Positions 44,991 through 57,229 are shown, counted from the first letter of the stretch. The stretch is DNA of 64,000 nt from Ariolimax columbianus (GCA_036924085.1 JAVGWX010000008.1:48963019-49027018), one strand, 5' to 3'. Made by a program: numbers and translations. Notes: generated from the sequence alone by a model not told the origin.

Positions 44991-46190
44991 TATTACCGAC
45001 TCTCAAACCCTTTATCTGTTTGCACACACTGACATTAACAAACAAGCTAAACTCCTACTGAGTATGTTGTTGCTAAATGGCTGAATCAACAGCAACAGAA
45101 CCAAACAAAGGGGTTATGCAAGCAATTTTAGAGCTGCATTTTTAAAAGCCAGTATGAACAGTACGTAGGAAGTATTACTAAGTCTTGGAAATCTGTCAAT
45201 ACTGAAGGACTTAACACAGTTGTACACACACGTACACACACACGCAAAGCAATATGTGCATGTGTGCGTGAAGGTATGTTTAAAATAATAAGGTATGTAT
45301 TACTACATTACCAGGCTTTCCATTTGGTGTATGTTAATAGTACCATTACTCGAATAAACCATATGTACACAGACTGACAGCAAAGAGCAGATTTATCAAT
45401 ACCTGGACTTTAGGAATGTGTACTTTAGCATCTGTTTGTTTACATTCGTGAATATAGCATCTTGTGCGTCTGGTGAAATAAACAAGAAACAAACATACAC
45501 TGGAATAAGGTTCGATTTAATATTTACGTATTTCAGATGTTATGTTATGAATATTACGTCTACATTTATTCAGCCAGTAATGAACATGCAAGATTCCCCC
45601 ATATGATTAGTGTGATTATAATGATGGTCACGGGTGTCCTGTTTTAAAAAAATGTACAGTTTGAATTATGAATATGTACAATAAGATTAACAATCTACAG
45701 ATGGGATGTTAGAGAAATTTACAAACAAAAAAGTCTCCATACCTTTGCTAACGTCTCATTAAATCCAACAATTTGAAAGTAGCACACACACAATATAAGC
45801 ACGCTTGACCATAAACAACTCTCAGCACAGATCTTCGATAGCTAGATAAAAGTTACACGACCTAGTAGTGAACTGTATTTACACGGACAATAATTACTTC
45901 GCCACAAGGGCAATGAATTGAAAAGAAAGGGATGTAATAAATGCATCACAATATTATACATCATTTAATAATCACATTAAAATAAAGCTAATATTTCTAA
46001 TAGTTAAGGGTGTGTTTAATGCAGCATACTATTCAAACTTTACTCTTGGGCAATTTCTAAAATTTATTTACATTTTATGGATATTATTAAATTACTTTTT
46101 GAAAACAATATGCGAGCCGCTGTTACCAGAACAGAGGTAGCTTAAACAGGCATCAGCATATATGTTAACTATAACTTTACTATTAACAGC
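44991..46190. other. No recognisable feature
   Basis: AT-rich, with a short CA-rich patch at 45224-45245. No coding or repeat signature. Confidence 0.5.
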
Positions 46191-47662
46191 TACAGGAGCA
46201 GCCAGTGTTGTCTTCTGCCAGTTACTTGTCTAGTTCGCTCCATGACTTCGACGCCGGTCAAGGTCCAAGGTTCAGCTCTTGTGATAAGCACGGCTTTGCT
46301 GTCACAATCGTCGCCGACGAGCGCCTGGGGTCGCGAGTTGTTCCTCCCCATATGTCGTGCACGAGGACGACAACAAGCGTGAGAAATTTGGTCGGGTGGA
46401 TAATTAACACCTATCGCCTTCAGTGTACAGATGCCAATGTACACGTCCATGTGGTTCTGGTGTAGGGCCATAGCTCACTCGTTCTAGGTTGTACCTGGAT
46501 AAAGAGGGGAGATGCCCAAGCCAGAACCTCTCACGCAAATTTTTTATGATGGGATAACTCTTAATGTTTTTATTTTGTGTATTTGTTTAGTTATGTCCCC
46601 TACCACGTTTGAAATCGCTGAATGTGAATAACATCAGCGACGAAAATGGCACCCGACATTAAACTGCATCTCCTCCCCTCGCCTTCTACCGACACAAGCT
46701 GATAGAAGATGATGATGATGATAAGCATGACAATGATAATAACAAAACATTGATCATTTACTTACAAGAAAACAATTAAATAGATCTGTGAGCGTACAAC
46801 CACGAAGGAATGATTATTCCATGAGATAAGCAGAAGAAAAAGTGTGATTCCCATAGAGACATGTTCAAGGAAACAAGACCACAGCATATGTACATAGAGA
46901 GCGTAGGATGCAACGTTGTTTTTTTTTTGGGTGGGGGGGGAAGCTGCTTCTCTCCGGTTGCAACTTGTTCCAGCCAACCTAGCTGTAAATGAGTACCCGA
47001 TTTACTGTTAGGAAAAATGAGAGAGGGACAGGTATTGCTTCTAACAAAAGCTGAAGTGTTTAGTTTGATTAGAGGTTTGCCTTTCTTGAGTCTGTGGAGA
47101 AGACTTGCACTTTTCCACTCCAGACTGTATCCGTTTGGGCGGTATCATGACGCATTGGCCAGTGTATGGTGTGTGTATAAGAAGAATGAAGATTCCAGTA
47201 CCTCAGCCCTGGCGGTAATGACTGATATGGAAATACATTTACATATCCGTGATATTGTAAGTCAAGACAGCAAGGAAGGGAACTGGCTACCCCCATCTCA
47301 TAAAAGCTGAGCCCTCTTATAGGGAAGTTTCTACCACAACATCCCCGACTGCAGTATATTTGAATTATTTGATGTATCCATGAATAAAAACAGCGAGTTG
47401 GCTGTGTTTATATTCTGACATTCTTTCCTTGACATAATCAAGTTTGTTCAGCGGATTGTCGCTACGGTTGGCAGGTGTTCAAGGCATGTTTTTGTTCGTG
47501 ATCTTTACTCCCTTGTGCATTTTGTGATGTTCCTTAACTGGTAGTGGGCGGCGGACATTGGAGTTCATGTTTGTCACACATTAGTTGGTAGCATTGATTG
47601 TGGAGAGTACAGAGAAACAAGAAGACCAAGGTGTAGAGAGAGAGAGAGAGAGAGCGAGAGTG

Positions 47663-47695
<33 letters not shown>

Positions 47696-48175
47696 CAAAG
47701 ACAGGGAAGAGGAAGAACTGAAAAGGAAGGAAAGAAAGATGTATATTGTTTAATGACTTAATTGGTACAGGTGTTAAAAAGGATGCGAGGTAATTGGTTT
47801 TAGCAAGAAAAGGAAAAGGTAATCATGAAGGACTCTCTGCTGTCGAGGTTGAAGTGTTACAGACTTCACTGTACTTTTCCTCAGCTTTTTATGAGGTGGA
47901 GTGGCCAACTCCCGTACTCGCCACATTTACTTCACTAACACTAAGCGAGGTACAGGTACAGTTATTAATAAGAATATGATTTGATAGAGTTGAGAGTAAG
48001 TAAACACGATTAGAAAAGTGAATAAGTTTCTACGGCTACATGAAAAGGGTTAGAGTCAAGTGTGTGACTTGATCCATGCCAAGAAAGCATTTCTTGTAAC
48101 CACGGCTCCTGTATAGTTAGTTTATAACAATGAAAGAGCCGACATCCTGACTTCAAAAGGCACAACATCATGTTG
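46190..48175. other. Mostly featureless; GA repeat at 47638-47697
   Basis: Two overlapping frames at 46190-46471 (both strands) and a 97-codon plus-strand frame at 47017 have no known motif or splice support. A (GA)n tract at 47638-47697 and a T/G homopolymer patch at 46918-46940 are the only clear structures. Confidence 0.45.
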
Positions 48176-48177
48176 TT

Positions 48178-48216
48178 GTTTTTGTTGTTGTTGTTATTGT
48201 TGTTGTTGTTGTTGTA
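48178..48216 (+). repeat. (GTT)n microsatellite
   Basis: About 13 GTT units with two imperfect units. It sits at the downstream end of the minus-strand LINE RT fragment and could be that element's AAC-type tail. Confidence 0.8.
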
Positions 48217-48224
48217 TGCCCGCC

Positions 48225-48680
48225 ATAAGTAATATCACTCTTCTGTGCACCGGAAAGGGCGTTCAGTAGCGGTTTGCAACAGCATGTAGGAATAGCTGAA
48301 AGTAGCTGCTGTAGCCCTTTTGCACTTCCTGATAGTATCACTGTGTCATCTGCGTATCGTAACTCTGGAATCTCGTACCCCCCAATCGGAAATGGGTCGA
48401 ACATTTCAATATTCACGTCATCTCGAACATGTCTCATTATACATTCCGCATATATGTTGTACAGATACGGTGAGAGGATACATCTCTGTCGTACTCCCTT
48501 TTGTACTGCAAACCAATCTGATGTTTGCCCAGATACTAAGACAACGGCTTGTTGATCTCGGTATACTCGGAAACTTCCTTGCCAGTGTTCTTATTGCCCT
48601 AAAGGTTTCTCTCTCTCTGCCTTGTTGCTGTAGGTTTTCTATATCTTTACACGTTTCCACTATGTATCTTCTTTTATTTT
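48225..48680 (-). pseudogene. LINE reverse transcriptase fragment (YADD)
   Basis: Minus-strand frames read IMRHVRDDVNIEMFDPFPI, then ELRYADDTVILSGSAKGLQQL, containing the RT catalytic YADD. A shifted frame upstream reads DWFAVQKGVRQRCILSPYLY, the preceding RT block. At least one frameshift separates them. (AAC)n follows on the minus strand. Confidence 0.7.
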
Positions 48681-48729
48681 TTTTAGCCGTAAATGGACAT
48701 AGTAAAGATCAAAACCTGTTTATAAACAC

Positions 48730-49372
48730 TCCACACCACTCCACTTAACTTAACTTAACGTAATGTGACATGACGTGGCATGGCTCGGCTCGACTCCACT
48801 CGACTGCACTTCACTTCAATTAACTCCCCTTCACTTAACGTAACGTGACATGGCTCGACTCACCTCCACTCGACTCCACTTCACTTCAATCCACTCCACT
48901 CCACTTAACGTAACGTGACGTGATATGGCTCGGCTCGACTCCACTTCACTTCAATCCAATCCAATCCACTCCACTTAACTTAAATTAACTTAACGTAACG
49001 TGACATGGCTCGGCTCGACTCCACTCGACTCCACTTCACTTTAATCCAATCCACTCCACTCCACTCCACTCCACTTAAATTAACTTAACGTAACGTGACG
49101 TGCATGGCTCATCTCGACTCAACTCGACTCCACTTCACTTCAATTAACTCCCCTCCTCTTAACGTAACGTGACGTGGCATGGCTCGGCTCGACTCAACTC
49201 GACTCCACTCCCCTTCACTCCACTTACTTCACCTAACTTAACGTAACTTGACGTTGCAAGGTTCGGCTCGACTCCACTCAACTTTACTCCACTTCACTTC
49301 AATCCACTCCACTCCACTTCAATCCACACTCCACTTCAATCCACTCCACTCCACTTAACTTAACTTAACGTC
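48730..49372 (+). repeat. Pentanucleotide array (CCACT/CGACT/TTAAC/GTGAC)
   Basis: About 640 bp built from 5-bp words: CACTC, ACTTA, ACTTC, CGACT, GTGAC and GGCTC. Longer cycles of about 100 bp recur (TTAACGTAACGTGAC, then GGCTCGGCTCGACTCCACT, then CTTCACTTCAATC), so a higher-order unit has formed. It ends in CTTAACTTAACTTAACG directly against a CR1/L2-like LINE terminus. Confidence 0.88.
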
Positions 49373-49425
49373 TTTAAACTGGTTAAGACGACTCTACGGA
49401 GTTTGTATACAACCAGTTTCTTGGG
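49372..49425 (-). pseudogene. CR1/L2-like LINE terminus (hairpin only)
   Basis: Contains the family 3' hairpin (49378-49417, arms ACTGGTT/AACCAGT) with CTTAACTTAAC immediately on its tail side. No coding part remains. Confidence 0.65.
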
Positions 49426-49435
49426 GGGTAGTGTT

Positions 49436-49742
49436 TACTGATGTGCGAGACCATTTTAATAAATACAAACACTAGAGCTAATTAGACCCGCAGTCAGTTA
49501 AGCGCCATTTAGTTGCTCTTAACAAACCACCCGAGAAGAGGTACAAATAATTTGTGTAGATTTTAACTTCAATTTTATCCGGGCAACGGCCTTTAATCCT
49601 ACTCTTTCCGATTTCCAACTGCCAGGGAGTTTTTAACGTGCTCGACACTGAACACGGAAGTCCGATCTCACTACCCAGAGATCGGGTGAATTTTTACCAG
49701 AAGATCCACGTAAAAAAAATCCCAGCCTCCACCGTGATTCCT
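49436..49742 (+). repeat. Partial copy of the 56848-type dispersed repeat plus unclassified sequence
   Basis: 49436-49535 shares GATGTGCGAG, CAAACACTAGAGC, AGACCCGCAG and AACAAACCACC with 57008-57110. The rest to 49742 has a different sequence (CACGGAAGTCCGATCTCACT) and runs into the LINE at 49743. Confidence 0.5.
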
Positions 49743-51497
49743 ACACACTACCAATATACCAAGAAGAGTCCACAGCTCCATGTTTGCAGACGATCTGGCT
49801 ATGTGGACCTCTGAAAAGAATCTCACCATAGCAAGTAATCGGATGCAGCAGGCCCTATCATCGCTGGAGGAGTGGGTGAACTCATGACTGGTCAAAATAA
49901 ACGAGGAAAAAACAACATGTACGATATTCTCGCTTTCAAACAAACCCCAAAACACCAAAATAAGTCTTAACGGCAAATACCTGCGGCCAAACGACAACCC
50001 AAACTACATGGGAGTCACATTTGACCGGCGCATGACATGGAAAAGTCAGATCGAGAGAAACCGAATGAGAGCAAGACAAGGAATGGCAATCATCAGTAAA
50101 CTTGATGGCACAAACTGGGGAGCAAACGCAAGTATACTAAAGAAACTGTACACTGGAAGAGTGAGACCAGTTCTCGAGTATGGCATTGCGGCATGGACCA
50201 CATCAGCAAAGGCGAACTTTGACAAAATTAGCAAACTTCAAAACCAAGCCATGAGAGTTATAACAGGAGGCATGAAGTCAACCCCAATTGTAGAACTAGA
50301 AAAGATTACAAATCTGCAATCCATGACCGACAGAAGAGAGACTGCAGAGCCCAGCAACAAGCAGAGAAACTCAGAAGACTGACAGACCATCCAATGCCTC
50401 AGAGACTAAATAATTTTGGAAATGAGAAACTAAAGAGGAGAAACTTTGCAGAAATAGCCAAAGCAAAGATGAGCGAAGACCCTATGAATGCATTAACAAC
50501 ACCAAAGCTGATCCTTACCACACGCAAACCTAACTGGAGCCAGAATATATTTCCAGAGGTGGTAGAAAATATACCATGTATTGGAAAAAAGATCTGCCAG
50601 ACTGAAAACAAAAGAAGAGACATAACCCTGAGGTTCATAACGAAAAACTACCCAAGCATGGACTGGACCCATGCATACACCGACGGTTCTGTAAAAAACA
50701 CAACACAGAACGGAGGGGCAGAGGTTTTTCTGATCCTAAAAAATGGTAGAAAAATAACATTGTCAGTGGTAACTGGAAAATACTTCAGCAATTTCAGAGC
50801 GGAGGCAGAGGCACTGAGGGCTGCAGTAGATGAAATGGTAACAGGCAAAAGAAATGAAAGCCATATAGTCCTGTTTATAGATGCTCTGGCTGTAGTAACA
50901 GCACTAAAAAGCCAGAAAAATACTGAACAATGATTAAAGAGCAGTACTCTGACAACTATGCCAGTAGTCCGTACCAAAAAGAGTAGTGGTACAGTGGGTT
51001 CCATCCCACTGTAACATCCAAGGCAACGAGGAGGCAGACAGACTGGCAAAAGAAGGTGCAAGACTACCACAATCAGACCCTAGTGTGACCTACGAAGAGT
51101 CAAAACGGCTTATTAGAGCTAGATACATGACCAAATGGGAAATAGAACATACTGGCTACACAAAAAACGATGCCTATAACCAGTTGAACAGAAGAGAGCA
51201 GGTCGTGGTCTTCAGACTGCGCACAGGCCACAATAGACTGAGGTACCACCTATTCAACAAATTGAAGATAGGTGGCACTGACGAATGCTCGTGTGGTACC
51301 GGGAAAATGACCGCTGAACATTTACTGCAAAACTGCCCGACATACGAGGATCAGAGAAAGCACATGTGGCCATCACCAGTGGCAACACTAGACAAGCTCT
51401 ATGGCAGTATCGACATCCTCAGGATGACAGCTGCTTTTTTCCAAAAAGTACAGATTGACGTTTGACAGCTTACGAAGAAGAAGAAAGAAGAAGAAAA
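49743..51497 (+). pseudogene. GAA-tailed RNase H LINE, from RT FADD to 3' end
   Basis: Starts PRRVHSSMFADDLAMW (RT catalytic ADD) and continues through the RT end, connector, RNase H (YTDGS, RAEAEA, FIDALA, HCNIQGNEEADRLAK) and the CxC...H...C block to TGA, then GAA tail at 51473-51497. It is broken by TGA at 49885, frameshifts near 50336 and 50935, and the DALA block reads FIDALA. It is the longest 3' copy in the window. Confidence 0.82.
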
Positions 51498-51859
51498 CAC
51501 TACCTCCGCCACCCGAGGCAGACACCTTATCACTGGACACCCCACCCCACACAAGCTTAGTATATTGAAATCTCGAACACTTCATTCCTGACCAGCGGTT
51601 AAATCTGCTGAAGGAAACACTTTACTTTATACACAGACCACTTTGCTTATCCATATGACTTTTATTGTTTATCCATATGACTTTTGCTGCATTTCTAGTT
51701 ATTTATAATTTTATTTTGCAACCCTTATGGTGTGAATCAAGTTGGTTTTACAGCAAGATTTCAAAGTACAACACCAACTGGGAGTGATCAGATAGGTGTA
51801 GGTATGTTTATGTGTTTACAAATCTGTATAAAAACTAATCTATAAAAAGATATCAGATA

Positions 51860-52290
51860 TCATAGAGGGGATATAAACATGCTGGAAAGAATACAAATAA
51901 GAGCGACAAAGCTGATAGTGGAATTCCAGAATAACAGTTATGAGGAAAGACTCAAAAAAACCAGCCTACAGGTTTTAAGATGATCAGAGGAATGGATAAA
52001 TTAGACTATAACAAGTTGTTTTTTTAATACAGCCACCCACAATAACAAGAGGGCATAGCTACAAGTTGACTAAAGAGAGGTCCATATTAGATATTAGGAA
52101 ATATTTTTTTAGTCAGAGAATGGTGAATGCTTGGAATGCATTGCCAGGGGAGGTAGTGGAGGCAAGGACAGTTAATGTATTTAAGAATAAATTGGATGCG
52201 TATCGCTTTTAGAGCAAGGTGATGTCAATGAAACTGGTTGTATACAGACTCTGCAGGGTCTTCTAAACCAGTATAAAGACGTTAAGTTAA
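51860..52290 (+). pseudogene. CR1/L2-like LINE 3' end
   Basis: Reads RGDINMLERIQIRATKLIVEF, then NSYEERLKKTSLQVLR and, after frameshifts, MVNAWNALPGEVVEARTVNVF + KNKLDAYRF. The 3' UTR hairpin is at 52233-52272 (ACTGGTT/AAACCAGT with an AGACTCTG/CAGGGTCT inner stem), followed by a TTAAG-type tail to 52290. It is the most complete 3' end of this family here. Confidence 0.75.
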
Positions 52291-52294
52291 AAGG

Positions 52295-53120
52295 TCCTAT
52301 TGCTGTTGTAATTCTTTCTCGCATTTCCTCATTTGTAACTTGATCTTTGTACGTGACGTTTAGAAGTCTTCGGAAACATCTCATCGCCAAGCCCTGTATC
52401 CTCCGGTGCAGGTCAGCTGTAATTATCCATGTCTCACAAGCATAGAGGGATATTGACAGGATTAGCTTGCGCATTAACCTGAGTTGTGTGCATAGTGCTA
52501 ACTGTTTATCTTGCCAGATTTTGAGTCGTGCTATTCTGGCCAACACCTCATATTTTAATTCTTTATCACTTACAATCGAACCCAGATCTTCTAAAACGGT
52601 CAACCATTTCGAGATCCTGACCATTAGCTTGTATCCTACTGTTGAAGCCCTCGGTGTTGTTGGTCATTAATTTTGTCTTTCCAGCGTTCAACTCCTTAGA
52701 CAAGAGCTGTATCATCGACCTATCCTGGAGTTCTGCTTCTGTGCTTGCCAACCCATCGATGTCATCTGCAAAGTGAAGGTTGATAATCATTCGGCAGCCC
52801 CCCCCCCCCCCCCACCCACTGACAGTATCAACGTGATCTCCAAGTGCCTCGCTCATTATTCCCTCATAGAATATTTTGAACAGAGTTAGGGATCGTGTAC
52901 AACCCTGTCTCACACCGACTGATGTGCGAAACCAGTCTCCACACCTCCCATTCACAAGAACTGTGGTGGACGCCTTGTCATACAGATGTTCAAGGACCTT
53001 TATAATATTTCTGTTGATCTTATACATCCTCATGGTTGTCCATATCGCTTTATGTCATACCCTATCAAAAGCCTTCTTGAAATCAGCAAACAAATGATAC
53101 AATGTATATTGCTGTTCCAG
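52295..53120 (-). pseudogene. RTE-like LINE RT remnant
   Basis: Two overlapping minus-strand frames cover RT: VLEHLYDKASTTVLVNGRCG + DWFRTSVGVRQGC, INLHFADDIDGLASTEAEL (FADD catalytic block), KLMTNNTEGFNSRIQANGQ, then SLYACETWIITADLHRRIQG and MRCFRRLLNVTYKDQVTNEE. A C15 run at 52799 and frameshifts disrupt it. It stops abruptly at the tail of the CR1/L2-like element. Confidence 0.72.
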
Positions 53121-53169
53121 ATATTTCTTGCTTTGCAGTCTTAAATTAAATATCTCTTCTGTAGTGCTT

Positions 53170-54577
53170 CTTCCCTGTCTTCTTCTTCTTCTTCTTCTTC
53201 TTCTTCTTCTTCTTCTTCTTCTTCTTCGTACGCAGTCAGACAGTAACCATTATTTTTTCGAAAAAAGCGGCGTTCATCCTGAGGCTGTCGACACTGCCAT
53301 AGAGCTTGTCTTGTGGTTCCACTGGTGATGGCCACATCTGCTCTCTCTGATCCTCGTATGTCGGGCAGTTCTGCAGCAGATGTTCAGCGGTCATTTTCCC
53401 GGTACCACACGGGCATTCGTCGGTTCCACCTATCTTTAATTTGTTGAATAGGTGGTACCTCAGTCTATTGTGGCCAGTGCGAAGTCTAAAGACAACGACC
53501 TGCTCTTTTCTGTTCAGCTGGTAATATGCATCGTTTTTGGTGTAACCAGTATGTTCGGTTTCCTATTTGGTCATGTATCTGGCTTTGATAAGCGGTTTTG
53601 ACTCTTCGTGCGTCATACTAGTATCTGTTTGTGGTAGTCTTGCGCCTTCTTTTGCCAGTCTGTCTGCCTCCTCGTTGCCTTGGATGTTGCAGTGTGATGG
53701 GACCCACTGTACCACTACCCTTTTTGGTGCGGACTGCTGGCAGAGTTTGCAGAGTGCTGCTCTTAAGTCATTAAGCTCAGTGTTTTTCTGGCTTTTTAGC
53801 GCTGTGACTACGGCGAGAGCATCTGTAAGCAGGACTATATGGCTTTCATTCTCTTTATGCGTCACCATTTCTTCCACTGCCGCCCTCAGTGCCTCTGCCT
53901 CCGCTCTGAAATTGCTTGTATACTTACCAGTAGCGAATGACAGTGTTATTTTTCTGCCGTTTGGTAGGTTCAGGAATGCTCCTGCCCCTCCGTTCTGTGC
54001 AGTGTTTGTTACAGAGCCGTCGGTGTATGCATGGGTCCAGTCCATGCTTGGGTAGTTTTTCGATGTAAAGCTTAGGGTAGTATCTCTCCTTTCTTTTTCA
54101 GTCTGGCAGTTTTTGTTTCCAATACCTGGTGTATTTTCTACCACCTATGGAAATATATCCTGCCTCCAGGTAGGTTTTCGTACAGTAGTGATGAGCTTTG
54201 GTGTTGTTAGTGCGTTTATGGGATCTTCGTGCATCTTTGCTTTGGCTATTTCTGCAAAGTTTCTCCGCTTTAGTTTCCCATTTCCCAAATTGTTTAGTCT
54301 CTGGTGCACTGGATGGTCAGTCAGTCTTCGGAGTTTCTCTGACTGCAGCTGGGCTCTGCAGTCTCTTCTATCGGTCATGGATTGCAGTTTTGTAATCTTT
54401 TCAAGTTCTACAATTGGCGTTGACTGCATGCCTCCTGTTATAACTCTCATGGCTTGGTTTTTGGAGTTTGCTAACTTTATCGAAGTTCGCCTTTGCTGCT
54501 GTTGTCCATGCCGCAATGCCATACTCGAGAACTGGTCTCACTCTTCCAGTGTACAGTTTCTTTAGTATGCTTTCGTC
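53170..54577 (-). pseudogene. GAA-tailed RNase H LINE, minus-strand copy
   Basis: From 54577 (ESILKKLYTGRVRP-equivalent, 5' truncated) through the RT thumb, connector, complete RNase H blocks and C-terminal cysteine block to the tail (CTT)n on plus at 53175-53226, about 17 units. A frameshift near 54145 and TGG to TAG at 53563 break it. Very similar to the 21-kb copy. Confidence 0.85.
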
Positions 54578-54589
54578 TAATCGAGTGTC

Positions 54590-54640
54590 TTAAAAATCGG
54601 CTGTCATTCTGGAAAGAACATACTACATGATGATGATAAT
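54590..54640 (+). repeat. Terminal scrap of an ATG-tailed LINE
   Basis: CATTCTGGAAAGAACATACT + ACATGATGATGAT resembles the 3' end at 28845-28880 (GTTCTGGCAAAAAATATGCT + ACATGATGATGATG). Only the terminus is present. Confidence 0.45.
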
Positions 54641-54869
54641 AAAATGTTTAACAGACTGGGGGAACAGTTCTAATCCTTGTCTCACACTCTGTTTTACATA
54701 TGATGAATAAATCCTGCCAGATATTGCTGTGGCAGTTTGCTCTCAGTATAGGTTACTGAGTATCATTTTTGTCTTTTCCATCCATACCTATTTATTCTAC
54801 ACATTTAATAAGTTTCTAATACTGTATAATAATGTTTGAGGTTTCCAGTCTAGCGCCTTTACAGGCTAC

Positions 54870-55740
54870 TTAACCCTTTCATCCAGTTTGTGTTATTCTA
54901 TCTGCTTTAATTGCCCGATATGGATTCATATTACTATATCTATGGTGGGTCACCAATGATGGATCATATTTGGATAACATTTGTACACGATATGTTTCAT
55001 TGTGCTGTGTTTTTCACTTACATCGAATCAAATTCATAATTTGCCTTCGTTATCGATAACAGGCATTGTCAAAATCGCTCCATCAACATGTTTTCACCTT
55101 GTGATCGAGTTCGCATGGTATTTTCATGTCATAACAGCAATCAATGACAATATTGTAAATGTATTTGTGCATTGGAATCCACCATTGTGTTCATTACGCG
55201 ATGTGGTAGTTATTTGGTACATTACATTTCATCGTTTCCAACGCACCACATCATGCATTCAAACCTGTTTTTTTGTTTCTATTTCATTGACTACTGTAAG
55301 CCACTGAGGCCTAGTCAAATACACCTTGCTGTTAATATTGCTAGCATTTTCTATACGCAGCAGTCTGTTCTCATACAGAAAATCTATGAAAACTACATTC
55401 CAGCATCGTCATTAGTTCACTTCTCAAGGGGCAGCCAATTTACAAGTAAACAACAAGGTGCAAAGGCAGGGGGAGGGGTGCTGCAGCCGGACAGAAGTAG
55501 TGATACCAATGATTCTCATCAGGACTAACCCTTTGATCAGGATAGAGATGGCCAATGACAAACCCCAGATCCATCAGCACAGACCCCTTCAGCACCAGCA
55601 TAACTGTGCAGGCGAGAATTCAAGGAGCATGGACATTCCAATCATTCATTAGTCACTTTGGGATGAAACTACATGACTGGAATGAGAAATGTCTTCTGGT
55701 CGCTGTGGTCAAGAGGTATGGCACTCACTTCTCAAAGCAA
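54870..55740 (+). repeat. About 0.9-kb dispersed repeat, copy A (mate 58175-59000)
   Basis: Same order of landmarks as 58175-59000: GTGTTATTCTATCTGCTT, CCAATGATGGATCATATTTG, GAATCCACCATTGTGTTCAT, GCATTTTCTATA, AGAAAATCTnTGAAAACTAC and AACTACATGACTGGAATGAG. By eye about 80% identical. It leads straight into the tRNA-like segment at 55708. Confidence 0.72.
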
Positions 55741-55862
55741 TGAACGGAAACAGTGAGCGATTGAATACCGCATGTTTTCAAGTGACCCCTGGTAGCTCGG
55801 GTCCAGAGAGTGAGGTTGATGACCAGTTTCTTCCTCACTATAATGAAAAGACAACCATTTGA
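55708..55862 (+). repeat. tRNA-derived SINE, copy A
   Basis: A-box-like GTGGTCAAGAGGTATGGCAC and, about 45 bp on, B-box-like GCGATTGAATACCGC, then GGTAGCTCGGGTCCAGAGAG + TGAGG. It parallels 59005-59200. The degenerate boxes and lack of a cloverleaf argue against a working tRNA. Confidence 0.55.
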
Positions 55863-56847
55863 TGATGTTGCCATCATCACTTGCGATGGACAACTAACTA
55901 CTACTACAACAATACTGAACTCTTTGTCAAAAACTTGTAGTTTATAAAGCGCATGCAAATGCTTTTTTGTACTTCTATTTGTTTCTCTGCTACTGATCGT
56001 ATACAAAATATTGCTTCTCTTGTTCTACTGTTCTGTCAAAATTCAAATTGTTGTCTATGAATTTTGTTGCATGCTTTATGCCTGTATAATTTGTATCAGT
56101 ATTAAGCAGGTTGATTGTTCTCAAATCTGAAAATATTTTGCACTTCGTTTCATAGGTAGTTGTAAAAAGACTGACATTTGCAGATCATTCGAAGTAGATC
56201 CTGTATTGTATATGTCATTGTACAGACCAGTGATTTTATCAATACCAAAATCATTTAGGTGTGGTTGTCAAGTAAAAGAGAAAAGCCTTTAAAAGCTTTT
56301 ACTATGTGCTCCTAAATGTTAAATCTTAACCTTCATTCTACACATTATTTGCTTCATGTGCTCAAAGTTAAAAATGTGTAAACTTAGCTTAAAAACATTA
56401 TATTTAACAACCTCATAAACACTTCCAAATATTAGTTCTGTATTATGTTTACGAAACCATGACACCGATGTCGTTATTGGTAAAGCCGTATTTGTTTTCA
56501 ACTCTTCTTGGTCCAATGTAGAACTATGCTGCTTTCTGTTTCAAAAACTGGATTAGGATGATTAACAGAAATGTATAATCTGGTCTAATTCTATGGTTTG
56601 AATGTCAATGTTGCAATGAATATCTTTACATGAAAAAAGCATTTTGTAGCATAACAAAATGTTACCCTTAATAATATATTTACATTGATGTCAAATGAAT
56701 GACATTTGTTTCTCAATAATGAATGACTTTTCTGTCCAGAATACCGAAGACAACAACAATTTAGCGCAAATGTAAGTGCTGTACTTTAGAAGCACATATA
56801 GCGAACTATTTAGAACCATATAGGTTGTTTTTGCTGCTCTTAGTTCT
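55863..56847. other. AT-rich, no recognisable feature
   Basis: No coding, RNA or repeat signature seen on either strand. Confidence 0.5.
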
Positions 56848-57229
56848 TAGTCGACCTGTACTTCTACAGGGACGGATGCCCCTGTGCATGTCCCATCTCT
56901 GGTATGAGCTGGATGTAGCCGTGAGAAAGGTTTCCTGCTTAGCGAGCTAGGCTCAAGCAGCTTAATATTCCACTGCGCTGGGGCAAGCGCTTACGAAAGG
57001 TGGTTAACCGATGTGCGAGTCCATCTTAATAGACTCAAACACTAGAGCAAAGTAGACCCGCAGCCTGTTAGGCGCCATCTTTGCTGCTCTAAACAAACCA
57101 CCTAACCATGGCTGGTGTTATGCCATGTCACACAGTTAGTCGCCTCTTGCGACATGCTCTCTGTGAGGCAGTGGTGCTATTCTTGTCCTTGTCATACAAA
57201 AAGACCCCGGCAGACCACTCGGACTGAAG
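56848..57229 (+). repeat. Dispersed repeat family, plus-strand copy
   Basis: Reverse-complement mate of 22565-22950, roughly 80-85% identical by eye. Internal blocks TATGAGCTGGATGTAGCC, AGCAGCTTAATATTCCACTG, AGACTCAAACACTAGAGCAA and CAGTGGTGCTATTCTTGTCC are well kept. It is followed directly by LINE sequence at 57250. Confidence 0.75.

Noticed and set aside
46190..47310. Overlapping frames of 75-97 codons on both strands
   Set aside because: No domain, no splice-supported continuation; lengths are within chance expectation.
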